64,000 nucleotides of DNA. Source: JAQBVV01 sp965249205. GTDB taxonomy: Bacteria; Acidobacteriota; Vicinamibacteria; Vicinamibacterales; UBA2999. A program made the translations under genes and the position numbers. The notes beneath the pieces were generated by a model that saw only the letters and a list, made by a program, of their open reading frames with translations, was not told where the DNA came from and did not search any database. This document shows, piece after piece, positions 17,220 through 26,320 of this stretch; position 1 is the first letter of the stretch, and each line of letters opens with the position of its first letter. The stretch spans positions 124,001-188,000 of the forward strand of contig CBDFLL010000006.1 of NCBI GenBank assembly GCA_965249205.1, read 5' to 3'.

Positions 17220-20200
17220 CTAAAAGTCGTACCCGATCCACACCGAAAACTTCGGCTTGCGGAACTCGGCGCTGCCACCACTTGCGGCAAACAGCACATC
17301 CTCCCAGTTCTTGTTGAGCAGCGTGCGCCACGCCCAGTCGAAGTGAACAGGGAACCCAAGCGCGAACGTTTCCAAGCCGAGACCATAGGACGCGCGCGCG
17401 TCGACCAGCCGGAACCCGCTCACTTCGGTCGGAGGGCCGACGATCGGGTCCTGCGACACGACTCCAGGCACGAAGCCGAGTACCGGTGAAATCGTCTCGG
17501 GGCTGTTCGACCACCACGTGAACAGCTGCCCCTCGAAGCTTCCGCCGCCCATATTCGCGAAGAACACGCCTCGGATGCCCCCGAACACACCGATCGGTGT
17601 GAGCATCGCCTCGATGACGGGGAACCTGAGTTCAGCATTGAAAAACGCGGTTTCGGATCCGATGAACTCCAGATACTCGTAGCCCCGCATCTCGGAGTTG
17701 CCACCGAAGTAGTTGAAGGTCGGCGTGTCGCCCCAGCTCTTGAAGCCCTTGGCGCGCAGCGCGAGCAGGCCGGAACCGCCGAGCCGCATGTAGTACCGCG
17801 CGTCGAGGTCGGCTGTCTGTCGGCTGAGGCTGTTGCCGATGGCCGGTGCGAAGTCGTAGGAGAGTCGCATCGTGTTGCCAGACAGGGGTCCGAACTCGCG
17901 GAAGATGGTGGTTTCCTGCACATAGGTGATTCCGAGCGGCATGAAGGTCCCGTTCTGGAAGATCTGACGGCCGAACTGCTCGTTCTGGAAACCGTTCGAC
18001 GCCTGTTCGAGCCCGGGATCATTGAACCTCTCGTTGTACTGCATCAGGCCGGCACTCAATTCGAACCGGCGATATCGGTTCAGCGGCCAGATACCGAACA
18101 CCGTGGCACCCCGCACAGTACGCGTGGCGACCGCCAAGTCCCGATCGATGATGTTGGCGAACGCCGGGTCGTAGAAGACGCCGCCGGTCTGGCCGAAGAA
18201 GAATTGCGTCTGCGAGTACGCCTGGAGTGCGTAGTTGAACCGCCTCGCGAGGCTCACGTATGAGGCCGAGTAGGTTCGGTACTGCGAGATCGAGGCGGCG
18301 AACACACTGAACTGCTTGTCGCCCAACACGTCGCTGAAGGTCACCGACGATCCGCCGAAGACGTCCCCGCCGCTCGTGACCCCGACGTTCAGTGGCGGAC
18401 GGCCATCGAGAAACATTTTTTCGAACGTGCCTTTGCGTCGCGTGTTGCCGGAGATCAGCGTGTGGGACATCGGTGCCTGGAAATCGATGATGGGCCCAGG
18501 TCCACCAAAGTCCTCGCTGGATGCTGTGACAAGCGGCTCGGGCCGGTCAAGCATATGCAGTTCGTAGTCGCCCTTGTAGTAGCCGACGAAGGCAATGCGG
18601 GGCTCGCTGTCTCCTTGGTTGAGCACGATCGCCGACGTGTTGCCGCCGAGCGCGTCGGTGTACTGGCGCAGCTCGCCGGTCGTCAGGCTCAGCGTCCAGA
18701 TGTTGTACACGTTGCCGTTGGCGGCTTCCTCGACTGTGGTCGGCTGCGCAGGGTCGGTGGCCGTCGACGAGAACACGATCGTGTCGGCATCCATGAACTG
18801 CGCCGCCGAGTCGTCATGGGTGCCGAAGGTGATCTGCGTCTTCTGCCCGGTCGCCACGTCCAGCCGGAAGAGCTTTTCGCTGCCGCTGATCCGCGCGACA
18901 TAGATGATCGATTGGCCATCCGGTGACCAAGTCGGCCCCGAATCGGCGAAGCCGTCGTTGGTCACATTTGTGACTTCCTCTGTGTCGAGATCGACGAGGA
19001 AGATGTCACCGACCCCGTTACGCAACGCGCTAAACGCGACCCTTCGGCCGTCCGGGGAGATATCGGGCGATTCCGGATCGTCTACCGTGTCGAGTGCGAT
19101 GCGTTCGTCGACGTCTCGACTGAGCACGTTCTGGAGGATCAGCGTCCGCGACTTCTCGGCGCGCACGAAATACGCGATCTGGTCTCCTGACGGTGCCCAT
19201 GAGAGCCATGGCACGGTGTTGTACCGCATGCCGGGCTGGATGATGAACTCGTACCCGCGATCCTGATCGAACCCGTTTGTCAGGTGGCGCACGACCGAGC
19301 CGTCGTCTGAGGACACGAGCACGATGTCCATTTCATAGTCCCGGCGATTACCGGTGACCATGGCGATCAGGTCGCCGGAGGGCGATGCCTCGATCGAGAC
19401 CGCGCTGGCAAAGTTCGACCTCTCGGGGTTTGGCGCCAGGTTGCGGCCGTAGTCGGCCGGACGCTCCTTGTCGCGGAAGGCCAAGAAGCGATCCTTCAGA
19501 TACTTGTCGAACTCATCATCGAACTCTTCCGGCGAGATACGGAAGGCCTCTTGGTATGAGTCCTCGCCCCCGCCGATCACCGACTTGCGCAGGGAGAACA
19601 GGTACTGCCGAATGCCTTCTTTCCCCCAGCGCGACTCCATGAACTCGAAGGCGGCGTGGCCCAAGTTGTAGACGAGGCGGACGCTACCGACGTTCGTATA
19701 CCCCTCAAGTTCCGTCATTCTCGGCACGATGTCGGCCACGGCAGCATCGCGCACTTGCATCAGGTCCATTGGGCGCCACATGCCGGTCATGTAGTCCGAC
19801 AAGCCTTCATTGACCCAGAGCGGTACGTTCCGCCGGACGAGGGACGTCGGCACGATGTCGAACTCGAACTGGTGCGTGAGTTCGTGCACGACCAGTCGGT
19901 ACAGCAGATCCGGCGGGTCGTCGAGCGGCATGACGATCCTGGTGCGCATCGGCTCGGCGAACGCGCCGACGCCTTCCTGTGCGGCGCCGGGGATGACGTT
20001 CTGTTGTTGAAACTCGCTGCTCGTCTTGAACAGAATGAGCGAGACTTTGAACGCGAGATCGTACTTGAGCTCCCCGCTGATGTGCTGATACGCGCTCTCC
20101 GCGTACCCGGCTACCCGCTCCAGGTGTTCCTCGATCTCTGGGTAATAGAAGATTTCGAAGTGATCGGTGGTGTAGATCTGCCAATCGAAGTTGTCGTAGC

Positions 20201-20333
20201 GGACCTGGTTCTTCCCGAAATACGGGTTGTAGGATGTCTGCGCCGAGGCGAGACTCGGCGCCAGGACGAGCGCGGTGACAAAGACTGCGGCTACGACCGG
20301 GAGCCTGGCCACGTGTCGCGTGCGGCTGCTCAT
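17220..20333 (-). CDS. exported peptidase MA-like / TolB propeller / outer-membrane barrel protein
   Basis: The ATG at 20333 has AGGAG upstream and opens a signal peptide ending ASAQ, giving 1037 residues. The N-terminal domain has a gluzincin zinc site: HELTH (H150, E151, H154) with the third ligand in NEGLSDY (E176). The middle is a WD40-like/TolB beta-propeller with repeats such as SPDGRRVAFSA and SPDGQSIIYVA. The C-terminal third alternates aromatic strands and ends in WIGYDF, as in outer-membrane surface-antigen barrels. It is thus probably an outer-membrane protein exposing a protease to the periplasm. The function is not known. A short gap separates it from the divergent thioredoxin gene. 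Confidence 0.85.
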   Translation of the reverse strand: MSSRTRHVARLPVVAAVFVTALVLAPSLASAQTSYNPYFGKNQVRYDNFDWQIYTTDHFEIFYYPEIEEHLERVAGYAESAYQHISGELKYDLAFKVSLILFKTSSEFQQQNVIPGAAQEGVGAFAEPMRTRIVMPLDDPPDLLYRLVVHELTHQFEFDIVPTSLVRRNVPLWVNEGLSDYMTGMWRPMDLMQVRDAAVADIVPRMTELEGYTNVGSVRLVYNLGHAAFEFMESRWGKEGIRQYLFSLRKSVIGGGEDSYQEAFRISPEEFDDEFDKYLKDRFLAFRDKERPADYGRNLAPNPERSNFASAVSIEASPSGDLIAMVTGNRRDYEMDIVLVSSDDGSVVRHLTNGFDQDRGYEFIIQPGMRYNTVPWLSWAPSGDQIAYFVRAEKSRTLILQNVLSRDVDERIALDTVDDPESPDISPDGRRVAFSALRNGVGDIFLVDLDTEEVTNVTNDGFADSGPTWSPDGQSIIYVARISGSEKLFRLDVATGQKTQITFGTHDDSAAQFMDADTIVFSSTATDPAQPTTVEEAANGNVYNIWTLSLTTGELRQYTDALGGNTSAIVLNQGDSEPRIAFVGYYKGDYELHMLDRPEPLVTASSEDFGGPGPIIDFQAPMSHTLISGNTRRKGTFEKMFLDGRPPLNVGVTSGGDVFGGSSVTFSDVLGDKQFSVFAASISQYRTYSASYVSLARRFNYALQAYSQTQFFFGQTGGVFYDPAFANIIDRDLAVATRTVRGATVFGIWPLNRYRRFELSAGLMQYNERFNDPGLEQASNGFQNEQFGRQIFQNGTFMPLGITYVQETTIFREFGPLSGNTMRLSYDFAPAIGNSLSRQTADLDARYYMRLGGSGLLALRAKGFKSWGDTPTFNYFGGNSEMRGYEYLEFIGSETAFFNAELRFPVIEAMLTPIGVFGGIRGVFFANMGGGSFEGQLFTWWSNSPETISPVLGFVPGVVSQDPIVGPPTEVSGFRLVDARASYGLGLETFALGFPVHFDWAWRTLLNKNWEDVLFAASGGSAEFRKPKFSVWIGYDF

Positions 20334-20621
20334 GGGTTTCTCCTTGCAGGATCTGCTGACACAGGCGCCTGCCGGCTGTCGTTTATGAGCCGGCTTCGCG
20401 CCGGCAGCAATGCGCGTCATGTTACTGCCGACAGGTCGACGGCCGCAAAGGCCTATTTTCAGCCAACTGACGAGCCGACCGTGCAAGGGACGTACCGGCG
20501 CTGTTGTGCCGTCGACCCGTGGCGCTCGCCTGGATGGTCAGCGGCGGCCCCCGAAAAACGGGGGGACCGACGTCCTCTCTCCAGTGCACCGCCGTCCCAT
20601 CCCGATGATAGAGTAGTTCCC

Positions 20622-21296
20622 ATGGAGAATGAGCCTTCGGACGTCGTCGTGCACACTCAGGATCCCGTGACGTCGCCGAGTTCCGAGTCCGGTCCGCCCG
20701 CCGGAGAGCCTGACGGGGCGGTCCCGGCGCGTCGGTACAAGGCGTGGGTCGGTATGCTCGCCGCAGCCGCGGCGCTGGTGATGCTGAGCCTGCTGTCGGG
20801 GCCGGACGGTTTTGATCCCCACGCGCCGCCGCCGGCGGCAGATGGCAGCGTGGCGTCCGATGTCGACGACAACGTCGCGCCAGGCACGGTGGCTCCCTTG
20901 GACTTTACGCTCAAGGACATGAACGGCATCGACGTCCGGCTGGCGTCGTTCGAGGGCAAGGTCATCCTCATCAACTTCTGGGCGACGTGGTGTGGTCCTT
21001 GTCGCATTGAGATTCCGTACCTGATTGAGCTGCAGCAAGAGTATGGGGACGACCTAGTGGTCCTTGGCGTGTCCATCGACGATACCGCGGAGCAGCTCGC
21101 GCCGTACGCGACGGAGATGGGCGTGAACTACCCCCTGCTTGTTGGCAACGGCCGGCAAGATTTTCAGGACGCGTACGGACCGTTCTGGGGCATCCCGGTC
21201 ACGGTGTTTGTCGCGCGCGACGGCCTCATCCACAAGAAGCATTCAGGCATCGCATCGAAGGAGCAGTTCGAGCACGAGATCACGTCGCTGCTGTAG
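20622..21296 (+). CDS. membrane-anchored TlpA-like thioredoxin
   Basis: The 224-residue protein has a cytoplasmic N-terminus rich in Pro/Glu, one membrane helix at about residues 41-60, and a thioredoxin-fold domain with the redox pair in WATWCGPC (C124, C127) and a cis-Pro in WGIPVTVF. It acts in the periplasm as a thiol-disulfide reductase or in cytochrome maturation. The ATG at 20622 was chosen because the upstream sequence in frame is antisense to the neighbouring gene. A small unknown gene follows 12 bases later, suggesting cotranscription. Confidence 0.9.
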   Translation: MENEPSDVVVHTQDPVTSPSSESGPPAGEPDGAVPARRYKAWVGMLAAAAALVMLSLLSGPDGFDPHAPPPAADGSVASDVDDNVAPGTVAPLDFTLKDMNGIDVRLASFEGKVILINFWATWCGPCRIEIPYLIELQQEYGDDLVVLGVSIDDTAEQLAPYATEMGVNYPLLVGNGRQDFQDAYGPFWGIPVTVFVARDGLIHKKHSGIASKEQFEHEITSLL

Positions 21297-21308
21297 TATG
21301 ATTTCAGC

Positions 21309-21533
21309 ATGCTGAAGGGCTTTGCGCACGCTCGACTCGCCTGTGGCTGTCAGTTGGCCTTCCGCGAGGGTGTCGAGGGAAGCCCTGTTACGGTGGTGGT
21401 CGACCAGAAGGGCGGACATTGCGTGATGCCGTTCCACGTAAGCGGCCTGCCTGTCTACGACTTCCGCGAAGCCTTGCGCCCGCCGACTCGTACGCTCTCG
21501 ATCGAAGAAGAGGAATACGAAGAAGAGGGTTAG
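21309..21533 (+). CDS. small conserved-looking protein of unknown function with acidic tail
   Basis: The 74-residue frame starts MLKGFAHARLACGCQLAFRE and ends in a run of Glu (SIEEEEYEEEG). It contains a Cys-Gly-Cys and a GGHCVMPFH segment that could bind metal. It follows the thioredoxin gene by 12 bases on the same strand, which supports it being real. I do not recognise the family. Confidence 0.55.
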   Translation: MLKGFAHARLACGCQLAFREGVEGSPVTVVVDQKGGHCVMPFHVSGLPVYDFREALRPPTRTLSIEEEEYEEEG

Positions 21534-21550
21534 CAGCCCGTCGTGGAAGT

Positions 21551-21704
21551 CCGGCGGCATTCGACGGGCGATGCCTCCTCGCAGCCTGCGTCGCTCCTCC
21601 GTCAAATTACAGGCGATATTCTCGCGACGACCGAGAATATCGACAGTATTCGAGGAAGGAGCAACGCCGCCAGACGGGATGCCCCGCCCGGAATATGTCG
21701 GCGG
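21551..21704. repeat. hairpin-family interspersed repeat, copy 3, complete long palindrome
   Basis: The arms 21551-21624 and 21632-21704 are imperfect inverted repeats of about 74 bases meeting at GATATTCTCG-CGACGAC-CGAGAATATC. The right arm, read on the minus strand, matches the 7199-7270 and 9628-9700 units (CGGGCGGGGCATCCCG, GCGTTGCTCCTTCCTCGAAT). This appears to be the full form of the family, while the others keep one arm and the loop. Confidence 0.68.
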
Positions 21705-21734
21705 ACTTCTGACTCGGGACACTAAAATAGTTCC

Positions 21735-22037
21735 ATGACGAAGTTGCGAAGCGAGCTTGAGGTGACGTGCCCCTGTTGCCGCGCGTCGCTGGTGGTGGAT
21801 GCCAATCTCAGCCGCGTCATATCGCACCGTGAACCAGAGCGGACGGACAAGCCGGAACTCGACGAATCGGCCCGTATCCTGGCAGCGGAGGCTACGCGGC
21901 GTGAGGCCCTGTTCGAACAGTCCGTGAAGGCGGAGGAGGGGCGTGGCGATGCGCTGGACCGCCGCTTTGAAGAAGCGCTTCGACAGGCGAAGCATGAGCC
22001 GATCACGCGGCCAGACCGAGATTTCGATCTGGATTGA
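21735..22037 (+). CDS. small protein with a CPCC zinc-ribbon-like N-terminus
   Basis: The 100-residue frame begins MTKLRSELEVTCPCCRASLVVD, a single CPxC knuckle followed by a charged, probably helical region (EATRREALFEQSVKAEE) and an Asp-rich end. Short proteins of this form are seen as conserved hypotheticals. There is no second Cys pair, so any zinc site would need dimerisation. It stands between the long hairpin repeat and a convergent gene. Confidence 0.62.
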   Translation: MTKLRSELEVTCPCCRASLVVDANLSRVISHREPERTDKPELDESARILAAEATRREALFEQSVKAEEGRGDALDRRFEEALRQAKHEPITRPDRDFDLD

Positions 22038-22054
22038 CCCGCGTGCGACCGCTG

Positions 22055-22765
22055 TCAGCCGCGGCGGTGAAACTCCCGTGGCAGGGCCGTCCACCTATCT
22101 CGACCGCGGTAGAACTTCCAGGGTTTGTAATGGTGCGCCTCGCGGAACGCCCGGTAGCGGCGGCGCAGTCGCTCTGTCCGCCGATCGGATGATGCAATGT
22201 GCCGGTGCGGCCAATCGATCAGTGTCTGTTCCACCTTCCACACGTTTCGTCTAGCCAGCCTCCAGTCGTAGGTGCCCAGCGTGCGGAGATCCACGACGGC
22301 ATACGCCGTGATGCGGCCTGTGAGATCGATATAGCTGTCGAAGTAGCTGAGCGCCAGCGCGCGCGGCGTGGCGAAGACGGGCCGTCGGCCGTGCAATCCA
22401 GGGTCGCGGGAACGTGCGATCGATCCCCATCCATTCGAACCTCGGTACACGAAGATCACGTGGTCGAGCAGATCGACCGACTCGAAGCTCAGCACGAGTG
22501 GTGGGTAACCATGCTGCTCGAGGATGACGGCTGCGGCCAGCACGGCTTCCAGGCAGTGCGCCGTGCCCGTTCGCACGACTCCCCTGAAGCTTCGCAGCGT
22601 TTGGCCGCGGCGTTCGGTGTTGTACGGGAGCGCGTTGAGCCAACGCTGGACACCTGTGGGCGTTCGGAGGGTGGCCACGAGTCGCCGCTCCCTCGGTGTG
22701 AGTCGCAGCGCCGGCGGTTCGGCCGGGTCAGTGCGCGGGAGCGGGAGCCGCTTCGAGGTCGGCAA
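22055..22765 (-). CDS. transglutaminase-like cysteine-peptidase-fold protein
   Basis: The 236-residue protein has the sequence RTGTAHCLEAVLAAAVIL followed by LLDHVIFVYR and, later, an Asp-containing strand. This fits the Cys-His-Asp order of bacterial transglutaminase-like proteins. There is no signal peptide. The start overlaps the last 38 bases of the SCO1-like gene on the same strand, so the two are likely coupled, although a later start is possible. The function is unknown. Confidence 0.65.
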   Translation of the reverse strand: MPTSKRLPLPRTDPAEPPALRLTPRERRLVATLRTPTGVQRWLNALPYNTERRGQTLRSFRGVVRTGTAHCLEAVLAAAVILEQHGYPPLVLSFESVDLLDHVIFVYRGSNGWGSIARSRDPGLHGRRPVFATPRALALSYFDSYIDLTGRITAYAVVDLRTLGTYDWRLARRNVWKVEQTLIDWPHRHIASSDRRTERLRRRYRAFREAHHYKPWKFYRGRDRWTALPREFHRRG

Positions 22766-23585
22766 CGAGTTCAGCCAGCGTCCACATGTTGCCGGAATAG
22801 GCGGTCACGAACCGGCCCTCCGGGTCGATCACCGCGGTGCGTAGGTTGTGCACGAGGATGTCTGACGTTCCCGGTTCAGTCACGATGCCAAAACGATTCG
22901 CGAACCCGAGCACGTCGTCGGGGACGCCGGTGACGAAGTGCCAGAGTTCCGGGTCCGCATCCAGCGCGGCGGCGTGCGCGTGAAGCACATCTGAGGTGTC
23001 GAACTCCGGGTCGAGCGTCACCGAGATGAGCCGAACGTCGGCGAGTTCCGACGACTGCATGATCTCCTGCTGGAGCGCCGCGAATCGCTGGTCCATCAGC
23101 GGGCAGAAGTCGGGGAGCGGACAGCGGGTGTAAGTGAACGTCAGTGCAACCCGGTGGCCCCTGAGCGACGCAATCGACATGAGCGTTCCCTGCTGGTCGA
23201 TCAACGCGGTCTCCGGTACCTCGTCACCGTTATCCAGCAGGTCTGTCGATGTGATGACCGGGCCCGCCGCCGCGGTTCGAATCGGAGCATGGCCTGTGAT
23301 GGTCAGCGTCGACAGGTACGCCCCGACCTCTTCGACGACAAGCGTCGCCGTGACCAGGTCCCCGGGCTCCTTGCCGTCGAGTAACCCGACGTCCTGCACC
23401 TTATAGGGCATGACCATCGCGGGCATGAAGCCTTCGATGTCGTCGTGATCGACCAGCAGTTCCTCGCGCTCGGTATCGATGCGCAGGATCTGTCCGTGGA
23501 CCTCGTATTGTCTCGACGCGGGATCCTGGCTGCATGCGGCGGCCGTCAGGGCAACGAGAATCACAACTCCGTGGCGGCAGGACAT
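22728..23585 (-). CDS. SCO1/SenC-like copper protein with N-terminal CusF-like domain
   Basis: This 285-residue lipoprotein (lipobox LTAAAC, Cys 18) has a CusF-like copper-binding segment (EGFMPAMVMPYKV) at residues 51-63 and a thioredoxin-fold SCO domain. The metal site is TRCPLPDFCPLMD, so the two Cys (C155 and C161) are five residues apart rather than the usual three; the distal His is in DILVHNLRT. SCO proteins deliver copper to the CuA site of cytochrome oxidase. It is probably periplasmic and membrane-anchored. Confidence 0.88.
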   Translation of the reverse strand: MSCRHGVVILVALTAAACSQDPASRQYEVHGQILRIDTEREELLVDHDDIEGFMPAMVMPYKVQDVGLLDGKEPGDLVTATLVVEEVGAYLSTLTITGHAPIRTAAAGPVITSTDLLDNGDEVPETALIDQQGTLMSIASLRGHRVALTFTYTRCPLPDFCPLMDQRFAALQQEIMQSSELADVRLISVTLDPEFDTSDVLHAHAAALDADPELWHFVTGVPDDVLGFANRFGIVTEPGTSDILVHNLRTAVIDPEGRFVTAYSGNMWTLAELVADLEAAPAPAH

Positions 23586-23602
23586 GTGGTTAACTCTACC
23601 AA

Positions 23603-24310
23603 ATGATCTGGGTCGGCACCTCGGGCTACAACTACGCTGAATGGAAGGGCAACTTCTATCCCGAGAAGATACCCGCAGCGAAAATGCTTCCGTACTATGC
23701 CGAGCATTTTCCGACCGTTGAGATCAACTACACGTTCTATCGGGCGCCCACCGCCAAGATTCTGCAAGGATGGGACGCGGCGACCCCCGATCCGTTCAAG
23801 CTCACGTTGAAGGCGCCCAGACGTATCACCCACGATGCGCGGCTGCGCGACTGCGAAGACTCCGTGCAGCACTTTGTCGAGACCGCATCGGTCCTGGGCC
23901 CGAAGCTTGGGGTGTTGCTGTTTCAACTCCCACCGTATCTGAAGAAGGACATCGCGGTGCTGGACGCGTTTCTCGCGATGCTCTCTGCGGGCGTCTGTGC
24001 CGCGTTCGAGTTCCGGCACGTGTCGTGGCTGGACGAGGAGGTCTATACCCGGCTGCGGGCGCGCAACCTCGCGCTGTGCGTGGCCGACAGCGAGAAGCTG
24101 TCGACACCCGTCGAGATCACCGCAGACTACGGATACTTCCGTCTTCGGGACCAAGGGTATACACCGGAGGACATCGAGCGGTGGGCAGCGGTGATCCTGG
24201 AGAAGGCGGGGCACTGCCGCGACGTGTTCGTCTATTTCAAGCACGAGGAGTCGGGGAAGGGACCCGAGTGCGGGCGCCTGCTGCTCGACGCCCTTTCGCG
24301 CGCTGGCTGA
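23603..24310 (+). CDS. DUF72 (YecE-like) family protein
   Basis: The 235-residue protein begins MIWVGTSGYNYAEWKGNFYP and contains ETASVLGPKLGVLLFQLPP, FEFRHVSW and DVFVYFKHEESGKGP, all hallmarks of this TIM-barrel family. The biochemical role of the family is not established. The start lies 17 bases from the divergent SCO gene, so they share a promoter region. Confidence 0.9.
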   Translation: MIWVGTSGYNYAEWKGNFYPEKIPAAKMLPYYAEHFPTVEINYTFYRAPTAKILQGWDAATPDPFKLTLKAPRRITHDARLRDCEDSVQHFVETASVLGPKLGVLLFQLPPYLKKDIAVLDAFLAMLSAGVCAAFEFRHVSWLDEEVYTRLRARNLALCVADSEKLSTPVEITADYGYFRLRDQGYTPEDIERWAAVILEKAGHCRDVFVYFKHEESGKGPECGRLLLDALSRAG

Positions 24311-24963
24311 ACCCGCGAGCCGCCAACACTGCTCTCATTCGGCGTCCGGCTCCCACCTTCGCGCAGGGCGCTTCGACGTGACAGGCCGCCCGGCGGGACA
24401 TCGACCTCCGCTCATGCTCTTCCGGCGCCGCCGCGAGTAGTACCCAGCACCGGACCGCCACGGGCATGCCGGCCAGCGGCCGCCGGCTCCGCATCCCGGG
24501 AAATCACCCTCCGTCTCGGTACTCTTCCGCTGACGCGTCGACTAGTCGCTGATTCGAGGCGTAGTCCGTCAGGCGCAATCGGACCTTCTGCGGTGATTCG
24601 TGCGTCTGTTTGCACACGGTCGGAAGTCGACACGGAAGACTCGCTCCGCGCGATTTCTGGATCTCCGAGTCGGCATGCTCCGACGGCGTCCGCCGTCCGG
24701 CATCCCCGCGGCGTGGCTGAGTTGGTGACCCGTGCGGCAGTGCGGGGCGATCCTCCGTCTCCTGCTGCAACCCGTTCCGCAAACCCGTGGGCTTCGTCCC
24801 GCGAACATGTGCGGCTGAATCAGGTTCTTGCCCTTCGCGGCAGAGCTGTGCCGGAAAGAGTCGTTTGCGGGCAGGGCACATCCGATTCAGGCTCTCAGAG
24901 GTGCACCGGCGAGTCAGAAACGGCGAATCTTCGGCAGGGGAAGAAGGCCACCAGTCAAGTCGG
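24311..24963. other. 653-base stretch without a recognisable gene
   Basis: Several overlapping frames exist on both strands but none has a recognisable motif or ribosome site. A short hairpin around CGACGGCGTCCGCCGTC lies near 24.69 kb. No tRNA, transposase or repeat shared with the rest of the window was seen. Confidence 0.5.
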
Positions 24964-25131
24964 GCGCTCATCTTTCGAAACAACGCCTACTGGCGCGATT
25001 CGGGAGCTGGCGAAGAAGGTCCGTTCTGTTCTAGGTGCTATGACGCCGAGGGGAAGCTCGTCAGGCTCACGTTGAAAAAGGGGTATCACCCTTCGTGTAC
25101 AAACTGCGGCAACTTTTTTCCAACGGACTAG
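24964..25131 (+). pseudogene. 3' remnant of a zinc-ribbon protein
   Basis: The last 55 codons read FRNNAYWRDSGAG, then GPFCSRCYDAEGKLVRLTL and HPSCTNCGNFFPTD, i.e. two CxxC knuckles with the YW and GPFC sequence typical of small zinc-ribbon proteins. Upstream in the same frame there is no convincing N-terminus or ribosome site, so this looks like a truncated gene. Confidence 0.5.
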
Positions 25132-25304
25132 ATCATCCAGTTCCGCTAAGCAACCGGGGAATATACGTAGTTTGCGTCGGCCTTACCGGCGCTGGAGCCG
25201 TCGCGCCCACCGTCCGTGCGACCCCGTTGGCACGGCGCGCGGCTCAGCGCCGGCCGTTAGGCCGCGGAATCAATGACTCGGTTTAGCCTAAGGGCACTGC
25301 ACGT

Positions 25305-26291
25305 TCAGGTGCGCGTGTGCAGCTCGGCGAAGCGAAGAATTTCACGCTCGGCCCAGTAGCCGTCGTAGCCGTTCGCGGCGCGCTCCAGGTAGGCGCAGTG
25401 GCCGCCGTGCGGCGTTACGACGACGGTGATGTTGGTGTTGCCTGCCACCTCGGGACTGCGGAACGGTGCCGTTGCCACGAACGGATCGTCCTCGGCCGCA
25501 AGGATGAGCGCGGGCACGCGAATGTGATCGACGACCCGAAGCGCGCTCGCCCGGTGGTAGTAGTCGGCAGCATCCAGAAAGCCATGGTGCGGCGCCGTGT
25601 AGAGTTCGTCGAATCGGCGCACCGTCCAGACGCTACCCAGCGCATCGAGTGAAAAGTCGCCGGGAAACGCAGCGGCCTTTCGCCGCATGCGCGCTTTGAG
25701 CTGTCGCACAAAGTTCCACTGGTACACGAAATTCGCCCGGCGCTCTAGTGCGTCCACGCATCTGGCCAGGTCCAACGTCGGTGACACGGCGCACACCGCC
25801 TTGAGCGCGGCTGGCGCTGAATCACCAAGGTCACCGGCGAGTTTGATCGCCAGATTCCCACCCAGCGAGTAGCCGGCCACCACGGCGGCGGCGATACCGT
25901 CACGCTCGATGAGTTCCTGCATGACGAACACCGGGTCCTGGATCAAGCCCGAGTGGTACAGGCCACGGGACAGATGTTCCGTGCGGCCGCAGTTGCGCTG
26001 ATTGAGGCGCACGACATTCCACCCGACGGCCCAGGCTTTGTCGGCGATACCACGCATATAGTGGGCGGCACTCGATCCTTCGAGCCCATGCAGCACGATG
26101 ATCGTTGGACAATCGGCCGGTGTGTCCTGCCAGTGGCAGTGTGCCAGGACGCGCGCGTCGGCGGCCACGTCGAAGTAGCGCTCGACCGGCGCCGGCAGTC
26201 GCGGAAGGTGGCGCGTCCTGGCCCAGGCGTACAGCGTTTGCTTGTGGCCGCCAGTGAAGAGCGGCTGGTACTTGGACGGCGCGTACGGCAT
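25305..26291 (-). CDS. alpha/beta hydrolase of the YheT family
   Basis: The 328-residue protein has LHGLEGSS (oxyanion loop), the nucleophile elbow GYSLGGN (S142), an acidic residue in AAEDDPFV and the catalytic His in HGGHCAYLE. The N-terminal FTGGHKQTLYAW is a hallmark of YheT/ABHD-type hydrolases, which probably act on esters or lipids. No signal peptide is present. It follows the large membrane protein gene on the same strand after 29 bases. Confidence 0.88.
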   Translation of the reverse strand: MPYAPSKYQPLFTGGHKQTLYAWARTRHLPRLPAPVERYFDVAADARVLAHCHWQDTPADCPTIIVLHGLEGSSAAHYMRGIADKAWAVGWNVVRLNQRNCGRTEHLSRGLYHSGLIQDPVFVMQELIERDGIAAAVVAGYSLGGNLAIKLAGDLGDSAPAALKAVCAVSPTLDLARCVDALERRANFVYQWNFVRQLKARMRRKAAAFPGDFSLDALGSVWTVRRFDELYTAPHHGFLDAADYYHRASALRVVDHIRVPALILAAEDDPFVATAPFRSPEVAGNTNITVVVTPHGGHCAYLERAANGYDGYWAEREILRFAELHTRT

Positions 26292-26320
26292 GCGGATTCG
26301 GTCAGGCTGGAGGGGCGGCG

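Noticed and set aside
24715..24760. tRNA-like GGCGTGGCTGAGTTGGTGAC
   Set aside because: No pairing acceptor, anticodon or T-arm follows.
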